64,000 bases of DNA from contig CAVXJN010000003.1 in assembly GCA_963762165.1 (NCBI GenBank), positions 744,001 through 808,000 on the forward strand, given 5' to 3'. A program made the translations under genes and the position numbers. Below are positions 9,247-18,421 of this stretch, in pieces. Within the stretch, counting starts at the first letter, position 1. Each line of letters opens with the position of its first letter. The notes beneath the pieces are model-generated. The model saw only the letters and a program-made list of their open reading frames with translations. It searched no databases and was not told the DNA's origin. Source of the DNA: CAVXJN01 sp963762165 (lineage in GTDB: Bacteria > Pseudomonadota > Gammaproteobacteria > JASBUN01).

Positions 9247-10667
9247 ATGGCTGAAAGCCGTAACCAAGATTCGACGTATCAGGCTCGCATCCCGATCTTC
9301 CCGCGATCGGTGAAGGGCAAATTCCGGTCCCTCAAATGGACCGTGCTCACGCTTGCCTATGGCGTCTATTTTCTACTGCCGTGGCTGCGCTGGGAGCGGT
9401 TGTCCGGATCGTCACAGGCCGTGCTGTTCGACATCCAGGCGCGCCGTTTTTATGTCTTCGATCTGGTGGTCCATCCCCAGCAGATCATTCTGGTTGGCGG
9501 GCTTTCTGGTGATTGCCGCACTGCTGCTGTTCTTCGTCACAGGTATCGCCGGCCGCGTGTTTTGCGGCTATTTCTGTTTCCAGACCCTGTGGACGGACGT
9601 CTACATCCTGATCGAACGCCTGGTTCAGGGGGAGCGTCCGGCGCGCATCCGGTTGGCCAAGGCACCCTGGCGTGGCGAGAAGATCTGGAAGCTGGGGGTG
9701 ACCCATGCGCTCTGGCTGCTGGTGGCGCTTGCTACCGGTATGACATTCACCTTGTACTGGGGCGATGCGCCGCGGCTTGCGCTGGATATCCTGACCGGGC
9801 AACGCGCCGTTTCCCGCTTATGCCACTACGCTGTTTCTGACGGCGACCACCTATGTCATGGCGGGTCTAGCCCGCGAGCAGGTCTGTACCTACATGTGTC
9901 CGTACGCGCGTTTCCAGAGCGCCATGTTCGACAAGGACACGTTGATCGTCGCCTACGACAGGCGCGCGGCGAAGGCCGGGGCCGGACGCGCCAAGCTCGC
10001 GCGGGATCGCAAGACACGGGACCAGCGCCAAGCGCAGGGGTTCGGCGACTGCATCGACTGCGGCTATTGCGTGCAGGTCTGTCCCGTGGGTATCGATATC
10101 CGCAACGGTCTGCAGTATCAGTGCATTTCCTGCGCGCTGTGTATTGATGCATGCGACACCATCATGGACTCCATGAAATGGCCGCGCGGATTGATCGGCT
10201 ACGACTCCCAGCGTCATCAGGAATCGGGCCAGAAGACCCGGATTCTGAAACCCAAAACCTGGGGCTACGGCGCGATCCTGCTGCTGGCTGCCGGCGCGCT
10301 GGCGTGGAACATCACGTCTACCGCGCGTCTCAATATCAGCGCGCACCAGGTGCGTCAGCCGTTGTACGTAGTGTTGTCCGACGGTCGCATACAAAACAGC
10401 TACGAGCTCAAGCTCAACAATTTGACCGACAAATCGGTGCGGGTGGTCGTGCGCCTGGAAGACTTGCCCGGCGCGGAACTGGACATGGGCAATTTCGACC
10501 ACGTCGTACTTGATCCAGAGCAGCGGCTGCGCCTTCATGTTCGGGTGCGGATGCCGAGGAACGTGGACCTCGAGCAGATACCGTTCGAGTTTGTAGTCAA
10601 GGCGCCCGAGGACGCGGATATTGGCGAACAGGAAGAGCGGGCCTACTTTTCCATGCCGCGGCGCTAG
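9247..10667 (+). CDS. ccoG: Cytochrome c oxidase accessory protein CcoG (two frame breaks)
   Basis: Membrane polyferredoxin required for cbb3 oxidase assembly; homologues reduce Cu(II) for delivery to CcoN. The reconstructed length is ~473 residues, normal for CcoG. Motifs in order: GRVFCGYFCFQTLWTDVY, then CTYMCPYARFQSAM, then two [4Fe-4S] sites (CIDCGYCVQVCP and CISCALCIDAC), then a C-terminal immunoglobulin-like domain. The frame shifts by +1 near 9490-9500 (before AGFLVIAALLLFF) and near 9805 (before FPAYATTLFLTATTYVMAG). Family sequence is continuous across both joins. It starts the assembly part of the cbb3 cluster after the ccoP terminator. Confidence 0.9.
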
Positions 10668-10760
10668 CGCGCAAACCGATAGTCGCTGTCGAAGAGGCAG
10701 CCGTCTGTGTTTCGTCGCTGGCCCACGGAACACGCCACGATATGAGCGTTAGGTAATCAA

Positions 10761-11591
10761 ATGCCGGGTATGTTGGTGACACTTCCGGTCGGGATCGTTT
10801 TGATCGTTCTCGGCTTCGTTCTTCTGTATCGCTTCACACCGTTGAACGGCAAGCATGCCGCTGCGGTGATCGCTCTGTTGGCGTTGGCGGCATATCTGCC
10901 TGTGGTGCTGATCCGTTGGCCTGGTTCCGACGTGTTTGCGATTCATCTTGCGCTGTACATGGTCACCGCCTATATCCTTGGCATCATCAGTTCCCAGCGC
11001 GATTCACGCCTAGGCGCGGCAAACGGGCCGCAGAAATGGTTTCACTGGGGGCCGGCGATCATCGTCATCTTCTTTGCTGTGATCGTGACCATGGACGCGG
11101 TGTTCGTCACGATGTCGCTACAGGGAATGCCGGAGGCTTTGCGCGACGTATTTCTGCCCAAGCCGACCGGCGCACGTACAGCGCAGACTATCTTCCCCGG
11201 TATCGTGTCCGATCACTACTTTCAAAAGGAAGAGCAGTTCACTGAGTACCTCAACGCGCTCGAAGCGCAAAAGAAGTATGGCTGGAACGTGCGTTTCGGC
11301 TGGTTGATGAAAGAGCCCGAAGCAGGGCGCAAGGCGCTGTTTCAAGTGGTGATCGAGCAAGCGGAAGGCGGCACGCTGCGCAACGCCGAAATCCACGGCA
11401 CGTTCATGCGTTCGTCGGACAGTCATCTGGATCAATCGTTCGTGATGGACGAGGCGACGCCCGGCGTGTACCGCATCGCGGTTGCGCTGCCAAAGCCCGG
11501 GCGGTGGCAGTTGCAGCTGGATATCGATCATGGTGACAAGCATTACGAGCTGAAATCGACCACCACGGTCCATGCCGGGAACGAGGGCTGA
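10761..11591 (+). CDS. ccoH: FixH/CcoH family protein with extra N-terminal membrane helices
   Basis: cbb3 oxidase assembly factor. The C-terminal part, from ~residue 93 (PQKWFHWGPAIIVIFFAV), is a FixH domain with one helix and a periplasmic domain ending near HGDKHYELKSTT. Before it lie about 90 residues with three further predicted helices (~5-25, 31-51, 57-77) not found in short FixH proteins, so the total of 276 residues is well above the usual ~160. It sits between ccoG and ccoI as expected. I cannot say what the added membrane part does; it may be an old gene fusion. Confidence 0.85.
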   Translation: MPGMLVTLPVGIVLIVLGFVLLYRFTPLNGKHAAAVIALLALAAYLPVVLIRWPGSDVFAIHLALYMVTAYILGIISSQRDSRLGAANGPQKWFHWGPAIIVIFFAVIVTMDAVFVTMSLQGMPEALRDVFLPKPTGARTAQTIFPGIVSDHYFQKEEQFTEYLNALEAQKKYGWNVRFGWLMKEPEAGRKALFQVVIEQAEGGTLRNAEIHGTFMRSSDSHLDQSFVMDEATPGVYRIAVALPKPGRWQLQLDIDHGDKHYELKSTTTVHAGNEG

Positions 11592-11687
11592 GACATCTCT
11601 GCGCCTCCCGCTCGCGACGCCGTGGATCGCGGCGATTAGAATGAACCGGCTGGATCCGATTCACCTTCACACGGTCGAATACTCATT

Positions 11688-14164
11688 GTGAACGACCAAG
11701 CCCAAACGGATTGTTTTCACTGCGGCCTGCCGGTACCCCCCGGGAGCGCCTACGAAGTCGAGGTCGACGGCAAACGACAGCCGATGTGCTGCCCCGGTTG
11801 TCGGGCTGTGGCGCAGGCCATCGTCGACAACGGTCTCACCGATTTCTACCGCTATCGCACCGAGGCAAAAGCGAGGCGCCGAGCTGGTGCCGGAGGCGTT
11901 GCGGGAACTGGAACTGTACGACCGTCCCGAGTTGCAGCGCACCTTCGTGCGCGAGGTACCGGGGGAGCAGCGCGAAGCAGCACTGATACTCGAAGGCATC
12001 GTCTGCGCCGCATGCGTGTGGTTGAACGAACGTCATGTGGGTGCGCTTCCGGGAGTGAAGTCGATTTCGCGTCAATTACGCCACTCACCGTGCAAGCCTA
12101 GTTTGGGACGACAGCCGGATACATCTGAGCGACATTCTCAAGGCCATTGCCGGCATCGGATATGTGGCCCACCCTTTCGATCCCGGCCGTCAGGAGCAAC
12201 TGCAGAAGCGGGAGCGTGCCGCGGCGCTCCGGCGTCTGGCGGTAGCCGGACTGGGGGCGATGCAGGTGATGATGCTGGCCATCGCCATGTATGCCGGAGA
12301 TTACTCGGGCATGGATGACGATCTGCGGCAGTTCATGCGCTGGATCAGTTTGATTATCGCCACGCCCGTGCTGCTGTACTCGGCACAGCCGTTTTTCGCC
12401 AGCGCCTGGCGCGATCTGCGCCGCCGTACGCTGGGCATGGATGTGCCCGTGGCGCTGGCGATCGGTGCGGCCTATGGCGCCAGCGTGTGGGCCACCGTCA
12501 GTGGCAGCGGCTCGGTCTATTTCGATTCGGCCACCATGTTCACGTTTTTCCTGCTGGCCGGCCGGTTTCTGGAAATGAGTGCCCGGCACCGCGCCGGGCA
12601 GGCGGCCGAAGAGCTGATCCGGCTGCTTCCGGCTACCGCAACCCGCTTGCTCGACGGCGGCGACAGCGAGGTGGTCTCCGCTGCCGAGCTTCGTCCCGGC
12701 GACCGGGTCCTGATCCGCCCCGGCGAGACCATGCCGGCGGACGGCGCGGTGATCGAGGGCCGCAGTTCCGTGGACGAGTCATTGTTGACCGGGGAAAGCA
12801 TGCCCCGGACCCGTGGCTCGGGCGACAAGGTGGTTGGCGGCACCGTCAATGTCGACAGTCCGCTGCACGTAGCGGTGGAACAGGTGGGCGCCGACACGGT
12901 GTTGTCATCGATCGTGCGATTGCTGGATCGTGCGCAGACCGAAAAGCCCCGGATCGCGCTGTTGGCCGACCGGGTCGCAGCCTGGTTCGTACTGGCATTG
13001 CTGGTGCTGGCGGCGGCGGTGTTCGCTTGGTGGTGGTTGCATCGGCCCGGGGATGCTTTCTGGGTCATGCTCTCGGTGTTGGTGGTCACTTGTCCGTGCG
13101 CCCTGTCGCTGGCGACGCCAGCGGCGTTGACGGCGGCCACCGGGCGCTTGACGCGGATGGGCCTGCTGACTACTCGCGGCCACGCCCTGGAAACCCTGGC
13201 GCGGGCGACGCATATGATCTTCGACAAGACCGGAACCCTGAGCTATGGCCGTCCGCAATTGCTGGAGGTCAAGCCGCTCGGTAGCGTCGACCGCGACCAT
13301 CTGCTGCGGCTGGCTGCCGCTCTGGAAAAGGGCTCCGAGCATCCGCTGGCCAAGGCCTTGCTCGACGCGGGTCCGGACGCGCCTGCGGCGACGGCGCTCG
13401 CCGCGACCCCCGGCATGGGTGTGGAAGGCACCGTGGACAACTGCCGTTATCGCATCGGCAAACCGGAATATGTAATCGGGCTCAGCGGCGAAGGCGAGGG
13501 CGCGACAGCGCCCGGTTCAGACGGGTTGACCTGGATTGCGCTGGGGAATGAAAGTGGTCTCCTGGGCTGGTTCGGACTAGCGGATCGGCTGCGACCGGAA
13601 GCGCTGCAAGCCATTGCGGCGCTGCGGGACCTCGGCCTGCAGTTGGTACTGTTGTCGGGCGACGCCCCGGAAGTCGTGCGCCGCGTGGCCGCGGAATTGG
13701 GCATTGCGCAAGCCCACGGCGGCCTGTTGCCCGCGGACAAGCTGGCGTACGTGCGCAGGCTGCAGACCCAGGGGGCAACGGTGGCGATGGTCGGCGACGG
13801 CGTCAACGATGCGCCGGTACTGGCAGGTGCCCAAGTGTCCCTGGCCATGGGCGGCGGTACCCAGCTTGCCCATGCCAGTGCGGATATGGTGCTGTTGTCC
13901 GAGCAGTTGCCGCAGATCGCCGCCGGCGTGCGCATGGCCCGCCGTACCCTGCGGGTGATCCGTCAAAATCTGACTTGGGCCGTGCTCTACAATGGGATCG
14001 CGGTGCCCTTGGCGGCGGTGGGCTGGGTGGCGCCTTGGATGGCGGCGCTGGGCATGTCTCTTAGTTCCCTGGTGGTGGTCGTAAACGCCTTGCGCCTGGC
14101 CGGCCGGGGTAGCGATGGGCCGCAACCCGCGGCCAACCTGCAGAATACGTCAGCCGCCTCGTGA
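11688..14164 (+). CDS. ccoI: Copper-translocating P1B-type ATPase CcoI/CtpA-like (two frame breaks)
   Basis: Membrane ATPase that exports Cu(I) for assembly of the cbb3 oxidase. It begins with GTG at 11688. Visible motifs in order: N-terminal DCFHCGLPVPPG and MCCPGC, metal-binding GIVCAACVWLNE, the transmembrane copper site CPCALSLATPAALTAATG, the phosphorylation site DKTGTLS, and GDGVNDAPVL. The frame shifts by +1 near 11870-11890 and near 12065 (before VNYATHRASLVWDD); family sequence continues across both. The total of ~825 residues matches CcoI. It is followed 22 bases later by ccoS. Confidence 0.93.
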
Positions 14165-14186
14165 CGGCTTCGGCGCTGGAGACAAC

Positions 14187-14396
14187 ATGAGCATCTTGTA
14201 TTTGTTGATACCGTTGAGTCTGGTGCTGCTGGGGTTCGCCATCTGGGCTTTCATCTGGGCTATTCGCAGTGGCCAATTCGACGATATGGAAGGTCCGGCG
14301 CACCGCATTCTGATGGACGACGACGACCCGCGCGTGCCCCACGTCAAGCGCGTCGAGCGCCGGGAAAATGACGAGAATCAGTCGGGAGACAGCTGA
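14187..14396 (+). CDS. ccoS: cbb3-type oxidase assembly protein CcoS
   Basis: Small membrane protein of 69 residues needed for heme b insertion into CcoN. It has one helix (~3-26, LYLLIPLSLVLLGFAIWAFIW) then SGQFDDMEGPAHRILMDDD, the signature CcoS tail. The ATG at 14187 follows a CTGGAGAC ribosome site. It is the last gene of the cbb3 assembly set. Confidence 0.94.
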   Translation: MSILYLLIPLSLVLLGFAIWAFIWAIRSGQFDDMEGPAHRILMDDDDPRVPHVKRVERRENDENQSGDS

Positions 14397-14417
14397 CTAT
14401 TGAGCGGAGTTAAATTA

Positions 14418-14432
14418 TAGAAAATTTCTATC
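14418..14432. promoter_or_regulatory. Short perfect palindrome in the ccoS-rpoH gap
   Basis: ATAGAAA-A-TTTCTAT is a 15-base palindrome in an AT-rich stretch 22 bases after ccoS. It could be an operator for the downstream small gene or chance. The rest of 14397-14634 shows no gene that I can support. Confidence 0.2.
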
Positions 14433-14634
14433 GAACTGTCGGAAAGTTGGCGTCAGGGTCATGCTCTTGATTTGCGGTGGAATATTCCCCGGTGGCGAGT
14501 GGTGCAATCTACCCCGCTTTTACTAAGTAGTTAAAAATCAAGGATTAACGCGCTAATTACCATGCCGTGACCGGGCTTGCAATTTATCGCCGGTAAGTAA
14601 GAATTAGCTTGGCGGTTGAACCGAGGGGGCCGGT

Positions 14635-14656
14635 AATATAAGATCCTTCTTATATT
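14635..14656 (+). promoter_or_regulatory. Inverted repeat before the small membrane peptide gene
   Basis: AATATAAG and CTTATATT form a perfect eight-base inverted repeat with a six-base gap, 20 bases before the ATG of the 29-residue reading frame. It contains TAATAT, a possible -10. It may be an operator or an RNA hairpin in the leader. Confidence 0.4.
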
Positions 14657-14675
14657 TGCAGGCGGAGAAGTCGAA

Positions 14676-14765
14676 ATGTTTACGTTTCAGAACTTTCCCA
14701 TGGCGATCGTCATCGCGTTGGTTACCATCGCATGGCTGAGCTTCTTCTCGGTGATCGTCAGTTAA
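14676..14765 (+). CDS. Candidate 29-residue single-helix membrane peptide
   Basis: ATG at 14676 to TAA at 14765 encodes a peptide starting MFTFQNFPMAIVIAL and ending SFFSVIVS, almost entirely one membrane helix (residues ~8-28). A ribosome site GGAGAAG sits seven bases before the ATG, an inverted repeat lies upstream, and an intrinsic terminator follows 28 bases after the stop, so it looks like a complete small transcription unit. I do not recognise the family. Its place after ccoS and its size and topology recall accessory peptides of terminal oxidases (such as CcoM of cbb3 oxidases), but this is inference. Confidence 0.5.
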   Translation: MFTFQNFPMAIVIALVTIAWLSFFSVIVS

Positions 14766-14792
14766 GTATTTCGAGTATTGTTTGCCCCTTTG

Positions 14793-14822
14793 AAACGGCC
14801 TCCATCAGGAGGCCGTTTTCTT
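14793..14822 (+). terminator. Rho-independent terminator after the small peptide gene
   Basis: An 11-base perfect stem (AAACGGCCTCC with GGAGGCCGTTT) and a four-base loop, followed by TC and a T-containing run. It also lies just beyond the 3' end of rpoH on the other strand and may act in both directions. Confidence 0.75.
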
Positions 14823-14869
14823 ATCCGCGGGCTGAATTGTGCGCCGCACAATCGGGGCGGTTATCCGAA

Positions 14870-15736
14870 TCAGGCTGCCAAAGATCCTTTGAGCTTTTTC
14901 AACGCATTGGCCTCCAGTTGGCGAATGCGCTCGGCGGAAACGCCATACTGGGTAGCCAACTCCTGCAAGGTCGCCTTCGGCTCGTGTAGCCAGCGGCGCA
15001 TCAGGATGTCCCGGCTGCGGTCGTCCAATTCCTCCAGTGCCCCGTGCAACTGCTCCGCGTTGTGGGTCTGCCAGTCGCCACGCTCGACCGCCACCGCCGG
15101 ATCGGCCTGGTGGTCGCTCAGATAGGCGGCGGGTGCGTAGGCGGCATGGTCGTCGTCGTCATCGGGGCCGCCATCGAAGCCGATGTCCTGGCCGGCCAGA
15201 CGTGATTCCATCTCCAATACGACTTCCGGCTTAACCCCCAAGTCCTGGGCGACCTGTTCCACTTCCTGTCGGTTGAACCAACCCAGACGCTTCTTGCTGG
15301 AGCGCAGATTGAAGAACAGCTTGCGTTGCGACTTGGTGGTGGCGACTTTGACGATGCGCCAGTTGCGCAGAATGAATTCGTGAATCTCGGCGCGGATCCA
15401 ATGCACCGCAAACGATACCAGGCGCACGCCGACCTCGGGATCGAAGCGTTTCACCGCTTTCATCAGCCCGATATTGCCCTCCTGGACCAGGTCCGCAAGC
15501 GCCAGCCCGTAACCGCTATAACCGCGGGCGACGTGCACCACGAAGCGCAGATGGGACAGCACCAGGTGACCAGCGGCCTCGACGTCGCCGCGCTCACGCA
15601 GGCGCACCGCCAAGTCGTGCTCTTCTTCGGCGCTCAGGATCGGAAACCGACCGACCACCTGAAGATAGTGCTCCAGGCTGCCCACTGGTTGCGGTAGCGT
15701 CATCGAAAAATCTTTTGCAATCAAAGCGTTCTCCAT
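14870..15736 (-). CDS. rpoH: RNA polymerase sigma-32 factor (heat shock)
   Basis: Alternative sigma factor that directs RNA polymerase to heat-shock promoters. It has 288 residues, normal for RpoH. Region 2 reads LVQEGNIGLMKAVKRFDPE and VSFAVHWIRAEIHEFILRNW; the RpoH box region carries TTKSQRKLFFNLR; region 4 includes LQELATQYGVSAERIRQLE. A ribosome site GGAGGT precedes the ATG at 15736. A perfect CIRCE operator lies upstream, suggesting HrcA repression. rpoH next to ftsX, ftsE and ftsY is the classic gammaproteobacterial order, although a diguanylate cyclase gene is inserted here. Confidence 0.96.
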   Translation of the reverse strand: MENALIAKDFSMTLPQPVGSLEHYLQVVGRFPILSAEEEHDLAVRLRERGDVEAAGHLVLSHLRFVVHVARGYSGYGLALADLVQEGNIGLMKAVKRFDPEVGVRLVSFAVHWIRAEIHEFILRNWRIVKVATTKSQRKLFFNLRSSKKRLGWFNRQEVEQVAQDLGVKPEVVLEMESRLAGQDIGFDGGPDDDDDHAAYAPAAYLSDHQADPAVAVERGDWQTHNAEQLHGALEELDDRSRDILMRRWLHEPKATLQELATQYGVSAERIRQLEANALKKLKGSLAA

Positions 15737-15773
15737 ATGCCTGTGACCTCCGGCAGATGCAATTGCAGCTATT

Positions 15774-15800
15774 TTAGCACTCGGAAGTGATGAGTGCTAA
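15774..15800. promoter_or_regulatory. CIRCE operator (HrcA binding site) upstream of rpoH
   Basis: TTAGCACTC-N9-GAGTGCTAA matches the full CIRCE consensus without a mismatch, 38 bases before the rpoH start codon. On the rpoH strand it overlaps a plausible promoter (TTAGCA, 18 bases, TAAAAT), so a bound HrcA repressor would block transcription. HrcA normally controls groE and dnaK; here it would place rpoH under the same control. Confidence 0.92.
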
Positions 15801-15915
15801 TAGTAAGAACATAAAAGCGCGGAGGAGTTCCCGTGGCTTGACAGAATAGTCGCCGGACTCTGAGGTGCGACCGCAGGAAACGATTTTGTCGCGGTATTTC
15901 AAAATGTTGCAGCTG

Positions 15916-17316
15916 CTATGGGGACGCGCTTTCCCGCGGTGGATCCGGCTCGACTGCCACTGCCGGCGCGGGAGATGGGCCGGAGCTGTATTCGACGCCG
16001 CTCCTGGAGTACACGCAAATCCGATTGCGGCCCCGCTCTTTGGCCGCGTACAGGGCCTTGTCGGCCAGTGCCAGCAGCAGATTCAGCCCCTGGTTGGGGT
16101 GGTCCAGGGTGGATGCCATGCCGATGCTGATGGTGATTTGAACATTTGCCGGGTACAACTGTTCCACCTTGCGCCGCAGGACCTCGGCCTTGGCGTTGGC
16201 TTCGCGGGCGCTGCAGCGGGGCAGGATGACGGCGAATTCCTCGCCGCCGAAGCGCACGATCAGCGCGTCGTCGCCGAAGCTGTCGTTGAGCAGCTCGCCC
16301 AGGGCAGCCAGGACGTGATCGCCGGTGATGTGGCCCAGGTTGTCGTTGATATGCTTGAAGTGGTCGATGTCCAGGAGCATGGCCCACAGCGGCTGGTGGT
16401 CCGGGTCGCCGATGAACTGCTCGCCGTGGTCCAGCAGGTAGCGTTTGCTGCGCACACCGGTGAGGCTGTCGGTGGCGGCGATGCGCTGCATTTCTTCGGC
16501 CTGCAGCTTCAAGGCAGTGAACTGCTGCTTGATGAGCAGCAGGGAGCGGATGCGCGCCATTAGGATTTCTTCGACGATGGGTTTGGTAACGAAATCGTTG
16601 GCGCCGGCGTGGAACACCTCGGCCTGTTTTTCTTCATTGTCGGCGACCGTGACCACTAGTACCGGCATTTCCTGCTGCGAATAGTGCAACCGCGTGCGAA
16701 CCGCGTGCAGCAGGTCGCCGCCGGTCAAATGTCCCTTGAGATAAAAGTCGGTGATGACAATGTCGAAGGTATCGTGGTTGCCATTTGCCGCGCCCTGCTC
16801 CAGCAGTTCCAGCGCTTGTTCGGCGCTTGCCGTATGGGTGATCTTCAGGCCGTGCTTTTCCATGATGTGGCAGGTCACCATGGCGGCGGTACGGCTGTCC
16901 TCCACATACAGGATCTTGCCTACCAGGCCGGAGTTGCGGCGGGTAAAGGATTTGATGAATTCCACGAAGGCCTGGTAGCCAAGGGACTTGTCGAAGTAGT
17001 CGGTGACGCCGGCGGCGAAGCCTTCACGCAGCAAGCGCGAGTCCGCGTCTCCGGATACCACCACGATCGGGGTGTAGTGGTGCAAGTCCGAGCGCCGAAT
17101 ATCCCGCGCCAGGTCGAGGCCGTCCATGTCGGGCAGCATCAGTGCGGTCGTGATCAGATCGAATTGCCGACTTGCCAGCAGATCCTGCGCCTCGCTGGCG
17201 TTGGCGCAGGTGACGATTTCGGTGCGACTCATCTCGGTGCGGAGAATGCGCGCAATAATGGTTCGCGAGACTTCCGAGCCGTCAATGACCATGATACTGG
17301 TTGGTTTTGGTTTCAT
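15916..17316 (-). CDS. Response regulator with two receiver domains and a GGDEF domain
   Basis: Predicted diguanylate cyclase of PleD-like layout, 466 residues. Receiver 1 (~7-125) is degenerate: the phospho-acceptor position in FDLITTALMLPDMDG is Ala58 and one acidic-pocket residue is Gly13. Receiver 2 (~133-260) looks intact (YVEDSR, ITDFYL, and the lysine in FVTKPI). The GGDEF domain (~285-435) has the active GGEEF motif at 357-361; I see no RxxD inhibitory site at the usual place. A proline-rich tail ends the protein. It stands alone, with no histidine kinase nearby, between rpoH and ftsX on the same strand. Confidence 0.92.
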   Translation of the reverse strand: MKPKPTSIMVIDGSEVSRTIIARILRTEMSRTEIVTCANASEAQDLLASRQFDLITTALMLPDMDGLDLARDIRRSDLHHYTPIVVVSGDADSRLLREGFAAGVTDYFDKSLGYQAFVEFIKSFTRRNSGLVGKILYVEDSRTAAMVTCHIMEKHGLKITHTASAEQALELLEQGAANGNHDTFDIVITDFYLKGHLTGGDLLHAVRTRLHYSQQEMPVLVVTVADNEEKQAEVFHAGANDFVTKPIVEEILMARIRSLLLIKQQFTALKLQAEEMQRIAATDSLTGVRSKRYLLDHGEQFIGDPDHQPLWAMLLDIDHFKHINDNLGHITGDHVLAALGELLNDSFGDDALIVRFGGEEFAVILPRCSAREANAKAEVLRRKVEQLYPANVQITISIGMASTLDHPNQGLNLLLALADKALYAAKERGRNRICVYSRSGVEYSSGPSPAPAVAVEPDPPRESASP

Positions 17317-17425
17317 TCCCTGCCCAGCTATCCATGTTCTTATTAAGGTTATAATACTGCCGCGCGTCCGGGCAGCGGTCGAGTATTTTGTCGGCTGAAA
17401 GCGATTTCTCTATAGCGCGCTCCGA

Positions 17426-18421
17426 TCAGGTGGGCTCGATAGCCGACAAGTGGCGGCTTACTGCCAGCCAGGAGCCGCCCAACCCCAGCAGGACGCTGCC
17501 TCCCAATAGCACCGTGACCGTGGCCAGATCCAGCGCGGAGAGGGTGAATTGGCTGCCGTACAAGCCCGCCAGCCGGTGCACGGGCCCGGCCACGAGACCC
17601 AGTGCCAATGCAATCAGCAGCCAAGCGATGATGCCGCCGAACAGCCCATACCAGACGCCGCTGTAGAGAAAGGGGCGCCGGATGAAGGCATTCGTGGCGC
17701 CGATGAGCTTGGTTATGATGATTTCGTCGCGTCGGTTTTGAATGTCCAACCGGATCGTATTGCCGACGATCAGCAATACTGCCAACGACAGCAATGCCGC
17801 CACCACCAGCACCCCGCGCTGGGCGATTTCCATCATCGTATACAAGCGCTTGACCCATTGCAGATCCAACTGCACCAGGTCGGTCTGCGGCATGGCGCGC
17901 AACTGCTCGACGATTTCCTGCACGCTTTGCGGATGACTGTACTTTCGATCGGGGCGCAGAATCAGCACGGCGGGGAACGGATTCTCGTCGAGCACGTTGA
18001 GTGCTTCGCCGAAACCGGACAGGTCCCGGAATTCGCCCATGGCGTCCGCGCGGCTCAAAACCCGTACGCTGTCGAACTCAGGCATGGCGCGCAGTTTCTT
18101 GCCCAACGCCCTGGCGTCGGCGTCCTTGACGCCCAGCTTCAGAAACACCGAGATCTGGGAACTTCCGTCCCAGCCGCCGCTAACGGCCTGCAGATTCTGC
18201 AAGGTGACGTACAGGCCCATGGGCAACGCCAAGGCGATCCCGATCACCGCCGCGGTCATCAGGCTGGTCACCGGACTGCGATACATGCGCCCCAGGCTGT
18301 GGACCAGCACCTGGGCATTGGACACCGCCCAGGCGTCCAAACGAGCCCGCCACGGCGGCCGGGACCCCAGTGCCTGGCCGCCGCGCTGGGGCTTGCGCGG
18401 GCGCTGTGCGCGGCGCGTCAC
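17426..18421 (-). CDS. ftsX: Cell division ABC-like protein FtsX
   Basis: Membrane partner of FtsE in the divisome, which controls periplasmic peptidoglycan hydrolases. It has 331 residues: a basic cytoplasmic N-terminus, a first helix (~52-75), a periplasmic loop beginning near SQISVFLKLGVKDADA, and three C-terminal helices, with RRDEIIITKLIGATNAFIRR before the last pair. The start overlaps the ftsE stop by four bases, the standard ftsEX arrangement. Confidence 0.95.
   Translation of the reverse strand: MTRRAQRPRKPQRGGQALGSRPPWRARLDAWAVSNAQVLVHSLGRMYRSPVTSLMTAAVIGIALALPMGLYVTLQNLQAVSGGWDGSSQISVFLKLGVKDADARALGKKLRAMPEFDSVRVLSRADAMGEFRDLSGFGEALNVLDENPFPAVLILRPDRKYSHPQSVQEIVEQLRAMPQTDLVQLDLQWVKRLYTMMEIAQRGVLVVAALLSLAVLLIVGNTIRLDIQNRRDEIIITKLIGATNAFIRRPFLYSGVWYGLFGGIIAWLLIALALGLVAGPVHRLAGLYGSQFTLSALDLATVTVLLGGSVLLGLGGSWLAVSRHLSAIEPT

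Noticed and set aside
9247..10667. Calling ccoG, ccoN, ccoI and SURF1 true pseudogenes
   Set aside because: Every break is a single-base shift with full conserved sequence on both sides, and breaks cluster by position, not by gene; sequence error explains this better.
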